From contig UQTN01000003.1 of NCBI GenBank assembly GCA_900543945.1, positions 1 to 34,791 of the forward strand: DNA of 34,791 nucleotides. Reading direction: 5' to 3'. The notes under the pieces are model-generated. The model ran no database searches and had not been told where the DNA came from. It worked only from the letters and a program-made list of their open reading frames with translations. Source of the stretch: an uncultured Collinsella sp. (GTDB lineage Bacteria; Actinomycetota; Coriobacteriia; Coriobacteriales; Coriobacteriaceae). Shown here one piece after another: positions 30,451-34,791 of this stretch (positions within the stretch are counted from its first letter, which is position 1; every line of letters starts with the position of its first letter). Position numbers and translations under genes: made by a program.

Positions 30451-31464
30451 ATGGCATATCCCGTATTTGACCTACACTGCGACACCGCCGACCGCATCGG
30501 CTGGGCCACGCTCGATCTCGACCTGCGCTTTACCGCCGGCACCGACGGTTATTTCCCCGGCGACGAAACGCATCCGCAAGATTTCGACCTCATCGAGGGT
30601 AATGCCTGTGCCATCTCGCTCGCAAAGATCGACAACACGCCGTGGGCACAGTGCTTCGCCACGTTTGTCCCCGACGAGATTCCCACCGCCCACGCCGCGC
30701 GCTTCCAGGCGCAGATCATGGCGCATATGAGCGGCCAGGCAATGCTCAACCACGACCGTATGGTCAACGTGCGCAGCGCCGCAGACATTCGCCCCGCGCT
30801 CAAGGACGGCAAGGTCGCTTGCATCCACACCATCGAAAACGCCACGTTCTTTGCCGAGGACCCCGCGCTGATCGAGGTGCTCAAGAGCCTGGGCGTGCTT
30901 ATGTCGTCACTCAGCTGGAACGCGCAGGGACCGCTCGCGAGCGGCCACGACACCCACGCCGGCCTCACCGCCGCCGGCATCGAGGCGCTTACGCAGATGG
31001 AGCACGCCGGCATGGTGCTCGACGTCTCCCACCTCAACGATGAGTGCTTTGACGAGGTCGCCGCCCGCGCCACGCGTCCCTTCGTCGCCAGCCACTCCAA
31101 CTCCCGTGCGGTTTGCGGCGCCAAACGCAACCTTACCGACGACCAGTTCCGCACCATTCGCGACATGGGTGGCATCGTCGGCCTCAACTACTGCAGCGAG
31201 TTCCTTTCCAACGACGCAACCGACAAGACCGCCGCAGACGTCACCTTCGACCAGCTGGCGGCGCATATCGAGCACTGGCTCGACCTGGGCGGCGAGGACG
31301 TCATCGCGCTCGGCGGCGACTGGGACGGCGCCACGGTGCCCGCTTTCCTCTCCGATGCCAGCAAGATGCCCGAGTTCCAGAACATGCTCTCCAAGCACTT
31401 TGGCAAGACCGTGATGCAAAAGCTCTGCAGCGACAACGCGCTTGCCTTCTTCGAGCGTTATTAA
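30451..31464 (+). CDS. Membrane-dipeptidase-family peptidase
   Basis: A 337-residue zinc dipeptidase of the renal-dipeptidase family (M19). Zinc ligands lie in FDLHCDTADR near the N-terminus, HTIENATFF (bridging Glu), and ASHSN; the SLSWNAQGPLASG loop and GGIVGLNYCSEF are typical. The family cleaves dipeptides, including D-amino-acid-containing ones. No signal peptide or anchor is present, so it is cytoplasmic. ATG at 30451 has GGAGG upstream. It is divergent from the FKBP gene. Confidence 0.93.
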   Translation: MAYPVFDLHCDTADRIGWATLDLDLRFTAGTDGYFPGDETHPQDFDLIEGNACAISLAKIDNTPWAQCFATFVPDEIPTAHAARFQAQIMAHMSGQAMLNHDRMVNVRSAADIRPALKDGKVACIHTIENATFFAEDPALIEVLKSLGVLMSSLSWNAQGPLASGHDTHAGLTAAGIEALTQMEHAGMVLDVSHLNDECFDEVAARATRPFVASHSNSRAVCGAKRNLTDDQFRTIRDMGGIVGLNYCSEFLSNDATDKTAADVTFDQLAAHIEHWLDLGGEDVIALGGDWDGATVPAFLSDASKMPEFQNMLSKHFGKTVMQKLCSDNALAFFERY

Positions 31465-31480
31465 TTTCACATCCCTTGAG

Positions 31481-31516
31481 CGGGCCGGCATGCCGAACGG
31501 TCGACATGCCGGCCCG
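31481..31516. promoter_or_regulatory. Perfect 12-bp hairpin before YgjP-type gene
   Basis: CGGGCCGGCATG (31481-31492) pairs perfectly with 31505-31516 around a 12-nt loop. It follows the dipeptidase stop by 17 nt and has no T run; it could be a stabilising or translation-control hairpin. It also argues against an ATG start at 31506, which lies in the right arm. Confidence 0.55.
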
Positions 31517-31538
31517 TCCCCAATCCAAAGGACCGCTT

Positions 31539-32315
31539 TTGACGCAGCAGTTTACGATTTCCGCATCCCGACCGGATGGGACGCCCATCCCCGTCGTCGT
31601 TACCAAAAAGCGCGTCAAGAACTTCAACCTACGCGTCACTTCGAGCGGTGAGGTCCACGCCAGCGCACCGCTCGGCGCCACCCGCGAGCGTATCGAAGCG
31701 TTTGTGAAGCGCAACAGCGCCTGGATTACCAGCCGACTTGCCCAGCGCGAGCAGCGTCAGGCGACGGCACGAGAGCCGCTCAGCCCCTCGTCCATCATTG
31801 CACTTTGGGGCAAGCCCATCACGGTACAGGATGCACTCGATCACAACTTTGCATCACCCGCACCGCGACCCAAACAGGCCACCTTCGCAAGTTTTATGGG
31901 TACCGATGAATCGGACGAAGGCCCACAGGCCAAGCGGCACGCAATCCTCGACGGCCTAACGTCCGATGAGCTCCAAGCCCATATCGACCAGCTCTGTGCA
32001 ACCGAGGTCACCACGGCGCTGTACGATATGGTGCACGCGTACGAAATCGCAATGGGCGTCACCGTGGCCCGCGTCTCCGTGCGCAGCATGAAAACGCGCT
32101 GGGGATCATGCACGCCCAAGACCGGCGCCATTCGCATCGCACGCGAACTTGCCGCCTATCCCATCGAATGCCTCGACATGGTTGTCGCCCACGAGCTCGT
32201 CCACTTGCTCGAGCCAAGCCACAATCAGCGATTCCACGCCCTGCTCGACACGTACTGTCCCAACAATAAAGCTCTGTCGCAGCGGCTCAAGCAGCCACCC
32301 ATAGAGTCGTATTAG
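31539..32315 (+). CDS. YgjP/DUF45-family zinc metallopeptidase
   Basis: A 258-residue protein. The C-terminal domain has MKTRWGSCTPKTGAIRIARELAAYP and the zinc motif VVAHELVHLLEPSHNQRF (HExxH with a third ligand His downstream), characteristic of the YgjP/DUF45 family, related to WLM and SprT metalloproteases. The N-terminal strands VVVTKKRVKNFNLRV are typical of the family. A 50-residue insert with Pro and Asp/Glu is present between the domains. Some YgjP proteins are tied to type I restriction systems, but none is adjacent. TTG at 31539 has AAAGGA 6 nt upstream; the ATG at 31506 falls in a hairpin. Confidence 0.85.
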   Translation: MTQQFTISASRPDGTPIPVVVTKKRVKNFNLRVTSSGEVHASAPLGATRERIEAFVKRNSAWITSRLAQREQRQATAREPLSPSSIIALWGKPITVQDALDHNFASPAPRPKQATFASFMGTDESDEGPQAKRHAILDGLTSDELQAHIDQLCATEVTTALYDMVHAYEIAMGVTVARVSVRSMKTRWGSCTPKTGAIRIARELAAYPIECLDMVVAHELVHLLEPSHNQRFHALLDTYCPNNKALSQRLKQPPIESY

Positions 32316-32321
32316 AACCGG

Positions 32322-32807
32322 TTAGCGCACGCGCTCGATCTCGACGCCGCAGCTTGCCAGGGGCAGGCCAACAGGAGCCCACGGCTTATCGAGCTTTATG
32401 CGCACACCAAGCAGCGAGGGATAACGGCGCAGCAGCATCTGGGCTGTCCCCTCGGCTGCCGCCTCGATGAGCTTAAACGTATGCTCGCGCAGATAGCCAT
32501 CGACATCGTGGCACACCGAGCCGTAGTCAATCGAGGCATCCAGGTTATCGTGCTCCCCCGCCGCGCGCAGGTCGGCATAGAGCACCAGAGAAACGATGAA
32601 CTTCTGACCCAGCGCATTCTCCTCGGGATACACGCCATGGTTGGCAAAAACCTCAAGGCCGTCAATGACAATGCGATCGGCATGGCGCAGATCGTCATAG
32701 CTCACGTGAGGCACCGCCGTTGCGGTGGATATTTCGCCCCTTCCACGGCGGGCGAGCTCAGCACCTTCAGTCTTGGTTGCATTCTCGGGCAGTTTCTTGT
32801 TACTCAA
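32322..32807 (-). CDS. folB: Dihydroneopterin aldolase
   Basis: A 161-residue protein; the FolB core spans residues 42-161, with RIVIDGLEVFANHGVYPEENALGQKFIVSLVLY (catalytic Glu pair region), DYGSVCHDV and IKLDKPWAPVG (active-site Lys). It makes 6-hydroxymethyl-dihydropterin in folate synthesis. The first 40 residues, polar and Lys/Glu/Thr-rich, are an extension not present in standard 120-residue FolB. TTG start with GGAGA 8-9 nt upstream. Third gene of folE - HD - folB; folK and folP are not in this window. Confidence 0.92.
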   Translation of the reverse strand: MSNKKLPENATKTEGAELARRGRGEISTATAVPHVSYDDLRHADRIVIDGLEVFANHGVYPEENALGQKFIVSLVLYADLRAAGEHDNLDASIDYGSVCHDVDGYLREHTFKLIEAAAEGTAQMLLRRYPSLLGVRIKLDKPWAPVGLPLASCGVEIERVR

Positions 32808-32850
32808 CGCGATCGTCTCCTTCGTTTAGAACCCCGACCGCGCAAACTAA

Positions 32851-33432
32851 CTACACGCGAATCGACAGGTTCTTTTTATCATCGCTCCAGTTGCAAGCGT
32901 TGCGCGCGGGACATGCAAAGCAGGCACGCGACGCTTTGTCGGCTGCATAGAGCAGACGCTCAAGCGGTTGGCTGTTCACGCGCAGCTTTCGATGGCCCAG
33001 AATGGCCGTCTTAATGGCTGCGGCATCGGCCGGCTCAAACGCCACGTCATCGGGCATGCCGCCGAGAATCGCATCAGCGACGCGTTCGCTTGCAACATCA
33101 TGGGATATACCCGATTCATACTGTTCATCTTTGCCGATATCGTGAAGAAGTGCCGTGGCGTAGATGACCTCGCGGTCAAATTCGAGCTGCTCCTCGAGAT
33201 TCTTGATCCACATAATGCGAGCGACATCGAGCAGATGGTCAATACCGTGGCGGCAGAAGATACGCCCCGATTCCAACTGTACGATGTTACCCAGGTGCCG
33301 CCGGAACAGCCCGTTGGCACAAATGTAATCAATGCGAGGCATGGCACCAAAGGGGGCCAGGCCCGAAGCCATAAAGCCGCGACGCGACGTCCCTTCATCG
33401 GTCTTCGATGTAAAGTCGTTGACGACTCTCAT
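32851..33432 (-). CDS. HD-domain hydrolase in the folate operon
   Basis: A 193-residue HD-superfamily protein. Metal ligands are H62 region in RHGIDHLLDVARIMW, then ALLHDIGKDEQYESGISHDVA (HD pair). A Cys cluster CFACPARNACNW lies near the C-terminus. The start is 2 nt after the folE stop, with no clear ribosome site, so translation is probably coupled to folE. HD proteins occur between folE and other fol genes in several anaerobes. The step that removes phosphates from dihydroneopterin triphosphate lacks a known enzyme in many bacteria, and this protein is a plausible candidate; that role is an inference. Confidence 0.85.
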   Translation of the reverse strand: MRVVNDFTSKTDEGTSRRGFMASGLAPFGAMPRIDYICANGLFRRHLGNIVQLESGRIFCRHGIDHLLDVARIMWIKNLEEQLEFDREVIYATALLHDIGKDEQYESGISHDVASERVADAILGGMPDDVAFEPADAAAIKTAILGHRKLRVNSQPLERLLYAADKASRACFACPARNACNWSDDKKNLSIRV

Positions 33433-33434
33433 GG

Positions 33435-33992
33435 TTAGCGGCCCAGCATCCTAAAGAAACGCTCCTCGAGCGCGGGATCGGTCTCAAAGACGCCGCGGCG
33501 AGCAAGCGTCACGGTCTTGGTGCCGGGCTTTTGCACGCCACGCATCGTCATGCACATATGCTCGGCCTCCATCAACACAATCGCTCCCTGGGGAGCGAGA
33601 TAATCCATGAGGGCATCGGCAACCTGTGTGCACAGTTGCTCCTGCAGCTGAAGACGGCGGGCATAAACCTCAACCGTGCGGGCGAGCTTGGAAAGCCCAG
33701 CCACCCGACCGTTAGGGATATAACCAATGGCGGCCTTGCCATAAAACGGCAGCAGATGATGTTCGCACAGCGAGTAGAACGTAATGTCGCGCTCGATAAC
33801 CAAATCGTTCGAAGCGACGGCAAAGGTTTTGGACAGGTGCTCCTCGGCACTCTGGTCCATGCCGCCGGCGATCTCACCATACATACGGGCAACGCGCGCC
33901 GGGGTCTCCAGCAGGCCCTCACGAGTTGGGTCCTCGCCTATGCCCTCAAGCAACAGCTTAATGGCGGCCTCGACTTTTTCCTGATCGACCAT
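33435..33992 (-). CDS. folE: GTP cyclohydrolase I
   Basis: A 185-residue enzyme making 7,8-dihydroneopterin triphosphate from GTP, the first step of folate synthesis. Zinc-site residues are in FYSLCEHHLLPFYG and EHMCMTMRGVQKPGTKT; GYIPNGRVAGLSKLARTVEVYARRLQ is typical of FolE. ATG at 33992. It heads a three-gene operon (folE, HD-domain gene, folB) read on the minus strand. A TGGTACCAT (plus-strand) stretch at 34026-34034 could contribute an extended -10 for this operon, but the -35 is weak. Confidence 0.96.
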   Translation of the reverse strand: MVDQEKVEAAIKLLLEGIGEDPTREGLLETPARVARMYGEIAGGMDQSAEEHLSKTFAVASNDLVIERDITFYSLCEHHLLPFYGKAAIGYIPNGRVAGLSKLARTVEVYARRLQLQEQLCTQVADALMDYLAPQGAIVLMEAEHMCMTMRGVQKPGTKTVTLARRGVFETDPALEERFFRMLGR

Positions 33993-34058
33993 CTGGGCCT
34001 CACTTTTCCGATTTCACGTTCGCGCTATGGTACCACGCCCTCCGGCATCGACCACAAG

Positions 34059-34640
34059 CTACATAGTATGGGTCGAATAGACCGGATCATCACGCCAAAG
34101 TTCAACCGCATCACAAAGCGCAACGCCCTCGCGCTCAGCACGGGCGCGCGTGGCGTTCATATCGATCACGCGTTGGTTACTCGAGCCCCTAAAGCGCAGC
34201 GTGATATCGTACAGGTCCTGAACAAACGGGCCGTCCACCAACATATCAAGACAGGTAAGGATACGGTCCGTGACCTCGGTATGGTGGCGGCCTCCCGGCA
34301 TAAGCTCCTCGAGCACATCGCCGGTGAAGCACCAAATAGTCTTCCCCGACCCCGCTGGATAGGCCGCGCGAACACGCTCGACAAAATCAACGAGTCCCGC
34401 TTGATTCTCGGGCTCCATAGGCTCGCCGCCCAGAATCGTCAGGCCGTCAATAAAGGGATGATCGAGGCTCTCGATAATCTTGTCCTCGACGGCACGATCA
34501 AACGGCTCGCCCGCGGCAAAGTCCCACGCGACGGAGTTAAAGCAATTCTTGCAGCCACGACGGCACCCGCTCACAAACAGAGAAGTGCGGACGCCTTCTC
34601 CATCAGCAATGTCGAAATACTTAATGTTCGCGTAGTTCAT
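34059..34640 (-). CDS. nrdG: Anaerobic ribonucleotide reductase activating protein
   Basis: A 193-residue radical SAM enzyme that generates the glycyl radical of the anaerobic ribonucleotide reductase NrdD. The iron-sulphur loop CRRGCKNC and GWDF context, with TILGGEPM and IWCFTGDVLEEL, are characteristic. ATG at 34640 has GGGAG upstream; a longer frame to 34757 runs back through the palindrome. NrdD would normally be next to it, so it may lie beyond the right edge. The leader contains a large palindrome. Confidence 0.94.
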   Translation of the reverse strand: MNYANIKYFDIADGEGVRTSLFVSGCRRGCKNCFNSVAWDFAAGEPFDRAVEDKIIESLDHPFIDGLTILGGEPMEPENQAGLVDFVERVRAAYPAGSGKTIWCFTGDVLEELMPGGRHHTEVTDRILTCLDMLVDGPFVQDLYDITLRFRGSSNQRVIDMNATRARAEREGVALCDAVELWRDDPVYSTHTM

Positions 34641-34655
34641 AGGTAACTCTCCCGG

Positions 34656-34739
34656 GAGGCCGGGACATATCATCCCGTCCTCAAACATTCTCGGCCTTCG
34701 GCCTGCGAAACTGCGGGCGGGACGATATGTCCCGGCCTC
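34656..34739. repeat. Palindromic element in the nrdG leader
   Basis: Arms 34656-34680 and 34715-34739 match at 23 of 25 positions, the two differences allowing G-T pairs. Between them is a second small hairpin around TCGGCCTTCGGCC. The element begins 16 nt before the nrdG start codon on the minus strand and ends about 36 nt from a -10-like sequence, so the mRNA leader would be almost entirely double-stranded. It includes GGCCGGGACATATC, which shares GGGACAT with the element at 28366. Confidence 0.8.
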
Positions 34740-34775
34740 ATGCAAAGGGTAACTCAATGAACGAAGCGAACATCG

Positions 34776-34781
34776 AGTATA
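34776..34781 (-). promoter_or_regulatory. Possible -10 of nrdG
   Basis: Minus-strand TATACT; its -35 would fall beyond the right edge of the window. If real, nrdG has its own promoter with a leader of about 130 nt. Confidence 0.45.
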
Positions 34782-34791
34782 GGGTTCGAGG

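Noticed and set aside
34740..34791. 3' end of nrdD at the right edge
   Set aside because: Two minus-strand frames are open for 11-17 codons to the edge, but neither ends with a recognisable NrdD C-terminus; a -10-like TATACT lies there instead.

Overview
The window looks like chromosomal DNA from a GC-rich anaerobic actinomycete of the Coriobacteriia, most like a gut Collinsella. This rests on base composition, strong GGAGG-type ribosome sites with frequent GTG and TTG starts, an anaerobic gene set (nrdG, flavodoxin with a DUF3793 protein, a ferredoxin-type aldo/keto reductase, metY) and many palindromic intergenic elements. The genus is an inference from memory of such genomes, not from a search. 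No rRNA, tRNA, CRISPR array, transposase or prophage gene is visible.

Layout. 1-3.8 kb: tail of an acidic Pro/Ala-rich protein, ettA, and an SdpR/SdpI-type regulator and membrane protein. 3.8-4.2 kb: a divergent 28-residue membrane peptide gene behind a LexA-like site. 4.2-6.0 kb: tcdA and a TatD nuclease gene, ending in a 230-bp element bounded by perfect 31-bp inverted repeats. 6.0-10.3 kb: two HAD phosphatases, pgi and a degenerate iron-alcohol-dehydrogenase-like fragment. 10.4-12.4 kb: an SOS-type operon of a Y-family polymerase and a YolD protein, with a consensus-like promoter and two LexA-like boxes. 12.4-14.2 kb: a metal-binding HMA protein, then DUF3793 protein and flavodoxin. 14.3-17.5 kb: an amino-acid ABC importer whose permease carries an unusual extracytoplasmic domain. 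17.5-21.7 kb: nfo, aldo/keto reductase, cyclase-family hydrolase and a PanE-like reductase. 21.8-25.7 kb: a small membrane protein, a secreted protein, and metY with its long leader and divergent LysR regulator. 25.8-30.4 kb: rnhA, a Gfo/Idh/MocA oxidoreductase with acylphosphatase, a Fur-family regulator, a Cof-type phosphatase, a UreE-like protein and an FKBP isomerase. 30.4-34.8 kb: dipeptidase, YgjP-type metallopeptidase, a folate operon (folE, HD protein, folB) and nrdG.

Most genes are ordinary housekeeping genes in one- to three-gene units. The more unusual signals are: the 230-bp inverted-repeat element and at least four other palindromic intergenic elements, several sharing a GGGACA word; the possible SOS-controlled membrane peptide beside an SdpI-like immunity protein; a 17-codon Cys-containing open frame plus hairpin in the metY leader; a palindrome filling the nrdG leader; the permease fusion; an orphan UreE-like gene; and an HD-domain protein inside the folate operon.

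Start codons were chosen by ribosome-site position, so several genes are shorter than their longest open frame. Protein names come from recognised motifs only; no database search was possible.
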